The notes beneath the pieces were generated by a model. That model worked only from the letters and a program-made list of their open reading frames with translations. It was not told where the DNA came from and searched no databases. DNA of 64,000 nucleotides, taken from positions 17,629,319 through 17,693,318 of the forward strand of contig NC_067206.1 in assembly GCF_026262505.1 (NCBI RefSeq), read 5' to 3'. The translations under genes and the position numbers were made by a program. Below are positions 36,894 to 47,841 of this stretch, piece after piece. The first letter of the stretch is position 1. Every line of letters starts with the position of its first letter. This DNA comes from Trichomonas vaginalis G3. Its lineage: Eukaryota > Parabasalia > Trichomonadida > Trichomonadidae.

Positions 36894-39662
36894 TTATGAC
36901 ATTTTGCAAACTTTCGTTTGCAAGGTCATGTACAATAGGTTCTCTTCCTTCTCTCTCCCTAACTTTCTTTCTAAACTCTTCACCAAAATACCATCTCTAT
37001 GGTTCTGTGTAGTTCTTTGAGATAAATGTTCTAGAACGTCAGGTGTTATATTTCCTTCAGCCATGTTCATTTCATACTGGTCCAAAATATCTGCATCTTT
37101 CATATCTTTCAATGGCATTAAAGCTGCGCTGAAAATACCAGCTATATCTGGTTCACCATTCACTTCCATTGCGTCTACAACTTCTTGGAATTGAGGTTGT
37201 AAGTTTATGAACCACCTATTCGGATTAGCTTTATGACCCCATCTCATTGTAGTTCCATAGTCTGCAGAAACAAAAGTAGGTTTGTTTCCATATTGGTTAG
37301 GTTCTGAATGAACTTTAAACAATGTTTCATTTCTATATGTTTTGTTGAAATTTAACCTTTTATTTTCACCGAGTTCAGCCAAAGATTGAACGTTATATGG
37401 TCGTAAGTAAAACGGATTATTGTATTTGCGTACATTATCTTTCAGTACTTCCATTCTATGCTGAATATTTTCATCTGATGTTGGAGTCTTTTGTATGTCG
37501 GCGAACATTTTTCGATATTCTTCTACTATGTCAGCCGAATTTTTCTTAGACTCTTGGAAAGATTCCATATTCGCCGCATACACTTGTTGAGGGTCAAGAT
37601 TTTTCGGCTGTTCCAAATCTTCATCTAGTTCTGTGAAGTTAGTTTCCAAAGGAGGGATTTGTTCGTTTCCTTCAGGCTCTTCTAGCTGTTGTTGCTGAAC
37701 TATTTCTTCCATGTCTGGTTGTATCTGAACTTCTTCCTGTGGAGTTTCTTGTACCTCATCTGGTGGCATTTCATATATTCCGAGACCGTTTTTAACAAGT
37801 TCCCTATCTAAGTCATCCGGACTCATAAACCTTTCTTCTTTCGTTCCGTCTCTATTTTTTACGCGTTTCATGAAGAGAGTTGAATTATCATTTAGCTCTG
37901 ACACCAAATATCTCGGAGTAAATTCATTCATGTCATTTGGATGATATGCTATTAAATCATATCCCTTTGCGAGCTTGTATTTTCCAGGTTTGAGATTATA
38001 TCCGATTTTATGCTGAACCATAAAGCTAAATAGGTTCGGGTCAGTATTTCCTTCCTTGAACTTTCTAATAGCTTCTTTATATCTGTCACTAAAGTCAAGA
38101 GTATCTGGGTAACCATAATCTTCCTTAAGCATTTTTAAGAATTCTTGGTTTCCTTGTTCTCTACTTCTTTTATGTCCTTGCTCTGTTTGTGGTTGTTGTT
38201 GTGCAGGGTTTTGAACTGTTGGTTGCTGTGCTGGTTGTGGAGGTGGTTGTTGTGCTGGTTTTGGTTGTGGTGCAGGTGCTGGTTGTGGAGGTGGTTGTTG
38301 TGCTGGTTTTGGTTGTGGTGCAGGTGCTGGATTTTGAACTGTTGGTTTTGGTTGTTGTTGTGGTGCTGGATTTTGAACTGTTGGTTGTTGTGTTGGTTTT
38401 GGTGCATGCCTGTGTCTGTGTCCATGTGACGATGTAAATGTTTTAGGTAGTCCTGGTGCAGGTGCTTCTCTTGGAGGGTTTGGTGGTATATAAGTTCCAC
38501 CAGCTGGCACATATGTTCCATCTGCAGCATAATGTCCTACCTGACTTTTCGTTCTTAAGAAAGCATTTACTAGGTCTGTTTTGGTCTGTTGTAACTCTTT
38601 TTCTTGACTTTCCACAACAGTTGCTCTAACGGCGTCATAGGCACTTTGAACTGCCTGTCTCGTTGCTGCATCTGTTATTTTCGTCATATTTTGTGCTACT
38701 TCTCTTAACTCTTTGTCGAAACCTTCAGACTTCAGTTTCTTTCCAGATGAGAAGTCGTTCACTAGTTTCACCTTACTATGAAGAGCTTCGAAGGCGTTCT
38801 TAAAGTCAGCATTCATTAAAGCTTCATTTGAACTGTCTTCATCCGCTTGTATTTTTGTCCTTATTGACCCTATAAGTTGGGCTGCTTTAGCGTTGGCTTG
38901 GGCATCTAACCAGTCATTATTAGCTTTTATATATTCTGCGCTTTTCATTGCCTTTTGCATGGCTGCGTCGTTATTTTTACTTTCTTGTGCTAAGTTTTCA
39001 TACTGTACGGTTTGGTTTTGCAACTGTAAAAGTTTTTCTGCCTTTACATTTGCTTCAACTTCTTTTTTATACTCATCGCTATCCATATATGTCTTCATGG
39101 CTTTTTGTTTTATCTCTTCATCTTTCATTACTTTATATTGAGTAGTATGGTTTTTCAAATTTATAACATCTTGTTCCATTTTTGCTACTTCTGCTGCTTT
39201 TTCTGACACTTTTTTTGCATATTCCTCTGTACTTAGTTCTTTCAGTTGTTCTTCTTTCTTCTTTTTCTCTACGTTTAACTCATTGAGTTTCTTTGTGTGT
39301 CTGTCATATTCTAGTTTCTTTTCGTTTTCACTTATTTGTTTCTGTATGTCTATGTTTGACTTTTTGACATCTGTTATTTGATTTTTGAGTGAACTCAAAT
39401 TCATTTGACTTTGAGGGTTATAAGCTGTTCCGTCTGCAGCTCCACCATAGCCTGCCATTTTCGCTAAAAGTGCCGCTCTTAAACCTCCACTCTGTGCACC
39501 AATAACTCGGTTTAAAAGCATAGGGTTGCTTGCCATTTGTTGCAACATAGTGGGGTCATTCATCATTTGTTGTTGCAACTGTTGTTGTGGTGTTAGTTTT
39601 ACTATTGGATGTTTCAATGCTCTCTTCCTCTTACGTATATTCTTACGTAGCTTACGTGGCAT
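36894..39662 (-). CDS. Polinton B large coiled-coil and Pro/Gln-rich protein, 922 aa
   Basis: The N-terminal 20 residues are extremely basic (MPRKLRKNIRKRKRALKHP). A Gln/Met-rich segment follows, then a long coiled coil (~residues 85-360), a Pro/Gln/Ala repeat region (~410-490; PAPQPKPAQQPPPQP twice), and an acidic C-terminal half with a folded end (FYLRPYNVQSLAELGENKRL ... ANPNRWFINLQPQFQEVV). It looks whole. It is the largest open frame of Polinton B; a structural, possibly tegument- or scaffold-like role is inferred. No enzyme motif was seen. Confidence 0.65.
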   Translation of the reverse strand: MPRKLRKNIRKRKRALKHPIVKLTPQQQLQQQMMNDPTMLQQMASNPMLLNRVIGAQSGGLRAALLAKMAGYGGAADGTAYNPQSQMNLSSLKNQITDVKKSNIDIQKQISENEKKLEYDRHTKKLNELNVEKKKKEEQLKELSTEEYAKKVSEKAAEVAKMEQDVINLKNHTTQYKVMKDEEIKQKAMKTYMDSDEYKKEVEANVKAEKLLQLQNQTVQYENLAQESKNNDAAMQKAMKSAEYIKANNDWLDAQANAKAAQLIGSIRTKIQADEDSSNEALMNADFKNAFEALHSKVKLVNDFSSGKKLKSEGFDKELREVAQNMTKITDAATRQAVQSAYDAVRATVVESQEKELQQTKTDLVNAFLRTKSQVGHYAADGTYVPAGGTYIPPNPPREAPAPGLPKTFTSSHGHRHRHAPKPTQQPTVQNPAPQQQPKPTVQNPAPAPQPKPAQQPPPQPAPAPQPKPAQQPPPQPAQQPTVQNPAQQQPQTEQGHKRSREQGNQEFLKMLKEDYGYPDTLDFSDRYKEAIRKFKEGNTDPNLFSFMVQHKIGYNLKPGKYKLAKGYDLIAYHPNDMNEFTPRYLVSELNDNSTLFMKRVKNRDGTKEERFMSPDDLDRELVKNGLGIYEMPPDEVQETPQEEVQIQPDMEEIVQQQQLEEPEGNEQIPPLETNFTELDEDLEQPKNLDPQQVYAANMESFQESKKNSADIVEEYRKMFADIQKTPTSDENIQHRMEVLKDNVRKYNNPFYLRPYNVQSLAELGENKRLNFNKTYRNETLFKVHSEPNQYGNKPTFVSADYGTTMRWGHKANPNRWFINLQPQFQEVVDAMEVNGEPDIAGIFSAALMPLKDMKDADILDQYEMNMAEGNITPDVLEHLSQRTTQNHRDGILVKSLERKLGREKEENLLYMTLQTKVCKMS

Positions 39663-39984
39663 TTTAAGTGAAGTTAAAAGGCGGTTTTTGACAGATGTTT
39701 ATATGACACTTTTTGTTCAGCACAAAAAACTACTCGGTCAAAGTGTTGTCAGTTTTGTAAAATAACCGTCTTATCTCATTCTATAAGGGGGAAAAGGCTT
39801 CTCAAAGTATACTTCCTTGGAACGCCCGTAACTTTTCCTGTAGCGACGATAGACCCTTAGTTGTCCGGACAAAGTTATACTATTTTGAGTGCTCTACAAA
39901 AAAGTCAACGGCGACGACTCTCAAAAACCGTTGTGTAAAATGTTTTACCGTTGGACAAAAAAGTATATATAGAAAACAAAAAAC

Positions 39985-40966
39985 TATCTCATACCGAAAT
40001 GGCTCACAAAAAAAGTGACATTTTTGGCGCCAATAATTTGATTTTTCTGATTCTTTCTATTTCGATATATTTATTTAATATTCATATTCCTTTATATTTC
40101 CTCATATTATTTCCCATTTTTAATCATATTATACAAATCTTTAATAATTTTTAATGTTTTGAGCTTCAAAATCTTGTTCTAACTATTTTCATTCATATAT
40201 CCTAGAAAAAATTAAAAAGTTTTTTAGAAATAAAAATGTTTGTATGTAAAGTATTGAAAATATTCTAGATGAGAAGACATTCTCCAGAAGAGATTGATAT
40301 TGATTGGCTTTGTGAAGCCATCACAAAATCAAATAATGGAGTTAAGTTAACTGATATTTGCGCGAAAGCTAAAATAAATCATGAAGGCAGAGTTATATAT
40401 AATCATACTATCTTAAAGTATTCCTAGAAATTTCCAAAATTAACCGAAATATAACTGTACAGAATTACTATTTTCGAGATAAAATTCATATGGAAATACT
40501 AATTCATAACGCTTTATGTTATATAAAATTTAATTTATAAAAATTTCAAAATAAATCAAATTTAACACAATGAATATAACTCAAAGTTTGGAAGTCTAAT
40601 AAGGGAAATTGTAGGCTATGAGGTACTGATTATATATCAGTGCCTCATAGCCTGCAATTCCCATTAGAAATCGGAGAAACTTTGTCCGCATAACTTATGA
40701 TGCGGACAAAGTTTCTCCCATTTCTACTTAGAATGAAAGGGCAAGAGGTATATAGGTACACTATATATCTCTTGCCCTTTCCTTCTTACCTAAAGACTTC
40801 CAATCTTATTTTTTTCCCCAATTTTTCCCCTAAATTTAAATCTTATATAATATAAATAAAATGCATAATATCAATCACAAAAATTAATGTTTATTTTTTT
40901 AATTAAAATTGCCGCGCAATTTAAGGTTTTCTGTCACTTTTTTTGTGAGCCATTTCGGTACGAAAC
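39985..40966 (+). mobile_element. Element N4: non-autonomous hairpin element with transposase remnant
   Basis: The ends are inverted repeats: TATCTCATACCGAAATGGCT on the left, and GAGCCATTTCGGTACGAAAC on the right. Both continue into AAAAAAAGTGACA. The 18-bp sequence ATATAGAAAACAAAAAAC flanks it on both sides (39967-39984, 40967-40984). Inside, 40269-40427 encodes a 52-residue remnant (EEIDIDWLCEAITKSNNGVK...) matching the N-terminal domain of the N3 transposase, followed by three hairpins (about 40600-40795). It is nearly identical to N5 (61149-62200) in opposite orientation. Confidence 0.8.
40600..40795. repeat. N4 trio of hairpins
   Basis: Hairpins of the AATTGTAGGCTATGAGGTAC, GAGAAACTTTGTCCGCAT and GGGCAAGAGGTATATAG types. 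They correspond in order and sequence style to hairpins of N1 and N3, with arm changes matched on both sides (for example GTCCGCAT/ATGCGGAC here versus GTCTGAAT/ATTCAGAC in N1). Confidence 0.8.
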
Positions 40967-41097
40967 ATATAGAAAACAAAAAACGTTTATAGTTCATTCA
41001 ATATTTGAGATGGAACGGTTTTTCAACGGTAACTATTAAATAAAATAAAAAATAGAGGGGTCTCCGTTGACGAAAACAGTTTATTTTAAACTTTTCT

Positions 41098-42338
41098 ATG
41101 AGTGGTCCGAAAAACAGTTCATTTTTCATAATGGAAGGAAGAACAAGTGTCGCAAACAATTCGTCGACTACCTCTGCAGTTAAAGTTCCTACAACTTATG
41201 TCTCATCATTCTCAAAACCCTTACGACCTCCTATAATACCAAAGCAACTTCCTCATACAATTGCAAACAAATTGTTGGACAATTCAAGACAATCTACTCA
41301 AGAAAATACCATACAAACAAACGAAACAACAGATACAGTTGTACCAGACACAACAGGACAAGTTTTACAGTCTTCTCCAATTGCAAACCAATTGTCCAAC
41401 AATTCAAGACAATCTACTCAAGAAAATACCATACAAACAAACGAAACAACAGAGGAACAACCAAGCGCGTCATCGATGACGACAAGGTCCCAGATGAGAT
41501 ACCTCGCGTTCGCGAAGCAATTTCAATCAGGAGATACAGAAAATACAGAAGAAAACACTACCATATCTGAACGTGTTCGCAGGCAATATGCTAAAAAAGA
41601 CTTCAACTCCTTGAAAAACTCAAAAACCAATGGGAAATTCAAGACGACACCGATTATTCGGAAGTGTTTCAGTCTGTTATGGATAGTTTGCAACCAGTTG
41701 AAAATGAAGTTAAAGACCCATGTGTTCTCGTGGACTTGTTTGTTCAATACTTGCCTGTTACAGCAAACCTAATTGCACTACAAGCCATCGACCAATTTAT
41801 TAGACTTTTCCCCAAAAATATGCAAACTTATTTGCAAAATGTGAAAATTGCTGAGTATGTCAGCATATATCCCAATACCTACAACTATCTCGAAGAATTG
41901 GATGAGTATGGACAAAGGTCCTTTTACGTATACTTTTTTACCAATCCAGGACAGTCAAAACGGTTATATTGTATACAACCTTTACCAGAATTTCAAGACA
42001 ATTTCCATGTCATATCCACTATAGCGTTAGATACACCAGAAAGAGTTCCCTACGGTAGCAAAGTTAGTATTTCAAGCTTCCCGAAAGCTACCAAAGGACA
42101 TCCTATAAAATTGGCAGAATTCACTCATTCAAATTGCCAATTCTAACAGGATGTTGAGTTTGTATTCTTACACGATACCACATTCATAATACAGACACCT
42201 CCAGATGGACTCTACAAAGTATTTATAGCTGGACACGTAGCACCAGATGACGAAGAAGAAGTCGAGGAAATTATATCTTCGGATAATGAAGAGGAACAAA
42301 CATTTGAAGATGTTAAAGACTCAGATTATACTGAGTAA
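41098..42338 (+). pseudogene. Unknown element-associated protein family, copy 1, broken
   Basis: The N-terminal low-complexity part holds a 123-bp internal duplication (SRQSTQENTIQTNETT twice). It is followed by a domain shared with 44632-45690 and 55820-56524: ENEVKDPCVLVDLFVQYLPVTANLIALQAIDQFIRLFP, then beta-rich segments and an acidic tail. A few breaks. The role is unknown; conserved motifs LxDxxIxxxPxTAxVxxxQxxDxFIxxFP define the family. It sits just beyond the large gene of Polinton B, so it may be carried by virus-like elements. Confidence 0.5.
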
Positions 42339-42669
42339 AAAACTATTTAAGATTAAAAAATTTTATTTTATTTAAATATCTTTCTTTTTCATCGGAGTCT
42401 TGGGGTCAGTCCTCCTCTAGGTTTTTTAGGGGCTAGAAGGGGCGCAGCCCCTGGAAGCCCCACACACCTGACCTTGACCTAGCTTTTCCATGAAACTTAA
42501 TGGCTTAAATTAAATTTCCTGCCTTATGTTAAAAATTAAATTTTTCACTTTTCTGACATCCCAAAATTTTTTGAAAACAGTCAATGACTGACTGACTGAC
42601 CTACATTTGAAACTAAAAGTATTTCTTTGTTATGACATTTACGCCAATTAATAGGACCTCTTTCCTATT
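42339..42669. other. AT-rich gap with short GC-rich hairpin
   Basis: A small GC-rich palindromic patch (GGGGCTAGAAGGGGCGCAGC with CCCC partners) lies at about 42428-42465. CTGACTGACTGAC occurs near 42590 and a related TGACTGACTGACTGACC near 52668 at the end of Polinton C, in the same orientation. No gene was seen. Confidence 0.45.
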
Positions 42670-42836
42670 CTATTTTATTATATTTAAATTCGTAATTGTG
42701 AATTTCATTTAACCATTCCATAACACATTCTAAACCACTCTTGTCTGAAGTAAAATAAAAACAGTTATGTTTATTTAATACATCTAATGTTTCGAATGTA
42801 TTTTTTAAATTCCAATCTGCTTGGTATTGAAAATCC

Positions 42837-44002
42837 TGTAATGCATGAAAAATAGCGTGACTTCATTTTTGACAGTTTACAAATGTAAAGTGTTGCATCC
42901 TTAAAAACTTGGAAATATATACATTCATGAATTATCTTGTATATTAATTGAAAATCCATAAAACCCTAACAATATTTTTTCTTACAAAAAAACTATAAAA
43001 ATATAAATAAAATTAATCGTTAAATAAAAATATTTGATATTAGAATTTTATTGGAAAAATAAAAAACTTAATATTTTAAAAAAATACTTAATACTTGAAT
43101 GTTTAACTTTTACATTATCATATAGACTCTCAAATTATTGATTGGAAACGGTTTGAGGGTTATCAATTTAAAAAATTGTGAGTTTTTTAGATTTTTGGCA
43201 ATGTTAAACGGTTAATTTTTTCTCAAAAAAATATTTCGAATTTCCGAAATTTTTGACATTTTGGCTGAGAACTATGGTCTGCGAGGTACATAGATAGAAT
43301 CAGTACCTCGCAGACTATAGTTCTCTATATGGCGCCGAAAATTTTTGGTGAAATGCGACGACATTTCACCAAAAATTTTTCGGCGCCATAGGAAGAATTG
43401 GAGGGTGTGAGATACTATTACATGCTATAGTACTCACACCCTCCAACTCCCAATCAAAATCGCATAAAATTTGCTACTTATCTTCAGATTACCTCCCATT
43501 ATAAAATATATCATTGCTATCTCATCGTACTATATTTCCACCCTATTGTATTTAAAAATATAAAATTTTTTGATAATATATTTTATATCTTGAATTTTCA
43601 AACAATATATTCACAGATAATATAATGGGAAATCTATCTCAACCTAGCCTTAAAGTACCAAACTCCTGCTTGCATTCTCACTCACAAATATTAAACATCC
43701 ATCTCCAAAAAACTAAATTCTTCACAATTTTTTTAAAATTGAGAACATAAAAAACGTATGCATTCCATAATTTAAGATACTAACAAATATTACAAACTTC
43801 AAAATATCAGATATTAACGTTTTTCAATTAAAAAAATATCATTTTGCTTTTCAATTCGAATATAAATCTTAAATATTTTTAATTAATATCTGATTTACAG
43901 CATTATTATCCATTTATAAATCTGACAAATAAATGACAAAACCATCAGAAATAGTGTCACTTTTTGTCAAAAGTGAAGTCACGCTATTTTTCATGCACAA
44001 CA
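42837..44002. mobile_element. Element N2: non-autonomous hairpin element inserted in the methyltransferase gene
   Basis: Ends TGTAATGCATGAAAAATAGC on the left and GCTATTTTTCATGCACAACA on the right match N1 closely over the outermost ~16 bp. The right end has TGTCACTTTTT. Its 15-bp target duplication TGGTATTGAAAATCC is at 42822-42836 and 44003-44017. There is no transposase; the 1.17 kb holds AT-rich DNA and three hairpins. It is a deletion derivative of the N1 family, or a passenger using its transposase. Confidence 0.85.
43259..43455. repeat. N2 trio of hairpins
   Basis: Hairpins with arms GAGAACTATGGTCTGCGAGG, GGCGCCGAAAAATTTTTGGT-like and GGAGGGTGTGAG. The first has the same internal GGTAC...AATCAGTACC layout as the GGCTATGA(T/G)GTACTGAT hairpin of N1 and N4, but the arm sequence is changed on both sides. 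Confidence 0.75.
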
Positions 44003-44631
44003 TGGTATTGAAAATCCCATGTATTATAAAATGGAGGGTCGCAAATAAAGAATATATTTTCTTTGTCTTTATATTCTTTATATAATTCCCTCCAGTCTTT
44101 TCGTACAAATGTTATTCCTTCAATATATTTTGAAATGTCTTCATTAAATCCTTTTGACATTAATGTTTCAATGTCATGTACTCTAATAGCTCCAGAATAT
44201 AATAGCCTAGCACTTATAGTATCCCAGTCAATATATTTCGAATTTTTTAAAACATCTCTTACAATTTCTTTTTTATCTAATGGTATTTTGTCAGATTTTT
44301 TAATATTTATTTTTTCTTTTAATTCTAATAATATTTTATTTGTGTCTGGTATATGTTTTAATCTCTCCATATAGTTGTCATAGTCATTACATATAATAAC
44401 ACTGTCAGGAAATATAGAATGACATAAATGCGAAATATAAAATGACCCTCCGAATAAGTCTACGAAAATTAAACCTTCAGGAAGCTTTTTTAATTCTTTT
44501 AAAATAATATCTTTACATCTGCTTTTATTTCCGAAGAAAGGTAAAGGTGGTTTTGAATAGACCATTTAAATTCTCTTAAAAATACTTTTTCAAAGCAATT
44601 CATTCAAAACTAAAAAAAGTGTCATTTTCTT

Positions 44632-45690
44632 ATGATGACTCCAAAGCCAAGAATTGGTCGAATGGCTTCTAGACCAGCACCTCCCCCACCTCCCCCACCT
44701 TTAAACACTGTGAAGAAGAGAAGAGGAAGACAACCAATGAAACATCTTGCAGACCGAATTGAATTAAAAGCTCCAGAACCTCAACCTCAACCACAAGCAC
44801 AAGCACCAGTTGTAGTTCCAGCACCACAACCAACTACTGCTACAGTGAAGACAGTTTCAGATTGCTCGGATTCAGAAGACTTTGAAGTTGAACAAAATAC
44901 AGACCCTGCCACATGGGATAGTACACGTCGCAAACATGCAAAAAAGAGACTCATTAAGTTCATGACAAATTACACTGAAAATTTGTCAAATGACGACAAA
45001 AGAGACTACAGTGAGTTTTACGACGCTATTATAAAAGCAGTTGAGAAGTTTGAAAACGAGGTCAAGAACCCAACTATACTCGCTGACTTTTTCATAACAA
45101 TTTTGCCATACACTGCTACAGTCATTGGTCTTCAAGTCATTGACGAGTTTATACAATGCTTTCCTAAAACAAGCCAGTCTCAAATGTACTCGAAGCTCAG
45201 GATATTCAAACCTTACGCAATTTCGTACAATTGTTTAGAAGAAGCAGAACAATATGGAAAACAAAACTCCTTCCGTGTTTATTTTGACATTCCTGAAGGA
45301 AAAGTTTCAAAGAGTTTCAAAATATACCCAAGCGCATATTAGACTGATTTCACTCATATTCTCACAACAATTGCAATGGTTGAACCAGAACGTATTCCAT
45401 TTGGTGAAAAAGTTGTCATACACGCCTACGTTTTGGGAAAAACACCAAATAAATTGTGCCAATTTACTCACTACTCCGTCCAGTTCAAACAAGACTGTGA
45501 GTATGTTTTCACACAAGAAGTTAAGTTTTCCGTTCAAAAACCAAAAGGTACACGTGTAAAAATTTTCCTTGCTGGTTTCGTTGGTGACCCAATTAACCTT
45601 GACGACGAAGAAGAGGAAGAGGAAGAAGAAGTTAAAGAAAGCAAAGAAGCAAATGAAAGCGAAATATTCCAACGCTATGAAGTCTTTTAA
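44632..45690 (+). pseudogene. Unknown element-associated protein family, copy 2
   Basis: N-terminus MMTPKPRIGRMASRPAPPPP with a poly-Pro run and a KKRRGRQP AT-hook-like motif, a Pro/Gln/Ala linker, then the conserved domain (NPTILADFFITILPYTATVIGLQVIDEFIQCFP), a beta-rich end and an acidic Glu-rich tail. About one break. GTGTCATTTTC directly precedes the ATG. The AT-hook-like motif hints at DNA binding, but function is unknown. Confidence 0.55.
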
Positions 45691-46526
45691 ATGACTAAAC
45701 AATTCAATTTCAATTCCAATTCTTTTTAAAATATGTTACATACTAAGTTCTGTCAAAATGTAAGCTATTGAATTTTTTGAGAGGGAAATAATCGTCGAGG
45801 AAGTAAAAAGTGACGCTTTAGGAAATATTATTAGAAATATGATAATAAATATATTTGGAAAAAATATGTTTTTTTTCAAAAATTGAAATGTTCATAGAAT
45901 ATTTTGAAATATGTAGGGAATTGAATTCGGTAATATATGATAAACAGGATTTTTAAATTTCAAGGAAAAATAGCTTTTGTGAATACTTTTGAGAACTCTT
46001 CTCAAAGATCATGATTCAAATATATTAAGGAGCCAAAATATTAGAGATGAGTTCATAATCAAAATTTTACATTTTAATTATTTAGAAAAACGTATTAACC
46101 TCAATAAAAAATATCTCAAAGATTAATAGTTAATTTAGGGTTTCCTAGCTATCTAGAGGGAATTGTTCCTTATGATGTATATATTTATAATGGATGCATC
46201 ATAAGGAACAATCCCCTTCTTAAAACGAGAAAACTTGTTCGCAATTGTTTATCATTTCGAACAAGTTTTCTCGTTTTTAATAACAAACTAAAGGCTATGA
46301 GGCACTGATTATATATTATTGCCTCATCGCCTTTAGTTCCCTGTAGAAAAGATCGAAATTTTATTGTGATTTTAACTGATCTATATTTCGCTTGCGTTAT
46401 TTGAATCTTTTCTTTTGCATATGTCATTCCTTTCAGTTTTCGAATTTCATTTGCCTGCATGCTCTCTCGTTTTGGTTGAAAATCAACTCAATCTTAAAAT
46501 GAACTTCTTCATTCTTTACAATAAAT
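45691..46526. repeat. AT-rich gap with hairpin cluster N6
   Basis: No gene was seen. Three hairpins lie at about 46158-46345: GGAATTGTTCCTTATGATG, GAAAACTTGTTCGCAATTG and AGGCTATGAGGCACTGAT types, clearly related in order and style to those of N1 and N4. An AAAAAGTGACG motif at about 45806 may belong to a left end, but no matching right end was found, so the element may be partial. Confidence 0.6.
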
Positions 46527-46991
46527 TCAATTTTTTCGAGATATCTCAAATCCTACTTTATCTTTGAAATTTGAATTAATTTTAAATTGAAGTATATTTG
46601 AATCCGATTGATATGATATTTCTATTTCTTCTGCATTTGGATACAATACCATATTTAATTGAGTTTGCAACATTTCTTTAAGTTTAGCATTGAAAACTGT
46701 CATATCTTCTTGTGGACTTAAATCTAAATAAATTTGTAATGGATATTTTTTCTCTTCTCTTTCAACACTAAAGTTAACAAGTTGTATTAGTCATCCTGCA
46801 GGAATGGTTCGAATTTGCCTTATTTCAATAGCTTTTTCACCGCTTGCGTAATCTACCCAATGTTTTGGATATTCATAAGTTAAAACATTTTCATTTATAT
46901 TAACTGGTGTCAAAAATGTATGTTCGTAATAAATTTTAATACTCTTGTCATTAAGTTGCGGAGTAATGTTCTGAACATTTCTAATTTGCAT
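46527..46991 (-). pseudogene. Polinton C minor capsid-like gene
   Basis: ATG 46991 (MQIRNVQNITPQLNDKSIKI). ENVLTYEYPKHWVDYASGEK matches the 12363-13216 gene. The downstream part (LQIYLDLSPQEDMTVFNAKL) lies in the same stretch with about one break. Shorter than the copy A gene. It diverges from 47008 across 16 bp. Confidence 0.5.
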
Positions 46992-47007
46992 TTTTAATAG
47001 GGATAAA

Positions 47008-47841
47008 ATGAAAAGATTATTTAAAGAAGTAGATGAAGATATGAATGAAAATTCTGAAAAATTAAATTCTTCACTCATTCTTCCTTTTAGTAAAGATTAC
47101 GAATTTTGTTCAAATGGTGTATATTTCTATTGTGGAAAAATGGGCTCAGGTAAAACATTTAATCTCATTCGTCATATTCTCATAACAGAACGTTTAGGAA
47201 ATGACTCATATTATGACCAAATTATAATTTCTTCAACTTCAGATTCAATGGATTCAACAGCTAAAACATTTATGTCAAAATTTCAAGCCTCTGTAGTTAA
47301 AGTTCCAGATAGTGAACTAATTTCTTTTCTACAAAGATATATAAGAAGAAAGAAGAAATATTATGCTATAGTAGAATTTATTCAATCTGGTATGTCAAAG
47401 ACTTCTGAAGAAATGGAAAGAATTATTGTAAAACACCATTTAAGACAATGGAATGGAGATTATGATATGAAACGACTTACAAATTATATTTTATCAAAAC
47501 TTTCAAAATATCCTTTCAAAAAATATCCTTCAAATACTTTGTTAGTTTGCGACGACAAAAAACTTTTGACAAATCTTATAAGTAAAAATCAAATTATATT
47601 AACTAAGGAGGACTTGGAGAATGTTATTTCAAGAATAACTAACAAACAATGTGTCATTGAGTATCTCGACCCTGAAATAGAATGTTGTGGTCAAACTCCA
47701 ATATTTATGAAAATAGGTAATATAAGAATTATTGAAACACCAGGAACTGCAGGAGTTGAGTTTAAATATAGGTATTCCAATGAATATACTAAACTTTCTT
47801 CAGATTATAAACTTTGTCTAAAATATGTTCTCTTAAATTAA
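47008..47841 (+). CDS. Polinton C packaging-ATPase-like protein with CCG-type C-terminal domain
   Basis: The N-terminal ~190 residues are ATPase-like: YFYCGKMGSGKTFNLIRHIL is a P-loop, and PSNTLLVCDD takes the Walker B position. The last ~80 residues (TKEDLENVISRITNKQCVIE, DPEIECCGQTPIF) match instead the end of 33754-34290 in Polinton B, so this frame combines parts found in two genes elsewhere. I class the copy as rearranged; whether the product is used is unknown. Confidence 0.6.
   Translation: MKRLFKEVDEDMNENSEKLNSSLILPFSKDYEFCSNGVYFYCGKMGSGKTFNLIRHILITERLGNDSYYDQIIISSTSDSMDSTAKTFMSKFQASVVKVPDSELISFLQRYIRRKKKYYAIVEFIQSGMSKTSEEMERIIVKHHLRQWNGDYDMKRLTNYILSKLSKYPFKKYPSNTLLVCDDKKLLTNLISKNQIILTKEDLENVISRITNKQCVIEYLDPEIECCGQTPIFMKIGNIRIIETPGTAGVEFKYRYSNEYTKLSSDYKLCLKYVLLN

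Larger units (their letters stand above)
39663..41097. other. Gap with promoter-like DNA on both sides of element N4
   Basis: 39663-39966 holds GC-neutral DNA with a CACTTTTTG initiator-like motif near 39713 and short A/T runs, and no gene. N4 occupies 39985-40966. 40985-41097 is the leader of the 41098 gene. Apart from N4 nothing else was seen. Confidence 0.6.
42670..44565 (-). pseudogene. Dam-type (D12 class) adenine-N6 methyltransferase, interrupted by element N2
   Basis: The start (44565) reads MVYSKPPLPFFGNKSRCKDI, the PFxGxK AdoMet motif. DLFGGSFYISHL and FFICDPPFYNTWDFQY supply the AdoMet-binding and catalytic DPPY-like (here DPPF) motifs. The C-terminal 57 codons lie beyond N2 and end NYEFKYNKIE. 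It would methylate adenine in GATC-like sites on element or host DNA. The N2 insertion (42837-44002) duplicated 15 bp within the codons just after the catalytic motif. Methyltransferases of this class are known from viruses and trichomonad mobile DNA. Confidence 0.8.

Noticed and set aside
38145-38530. Trp/Leu/Val-rich plus-strand and His/Asn-rich minus-strand frames
   Set aside because: They are shadows of the Pro/Gln repeat region of the large Polinton B protein.
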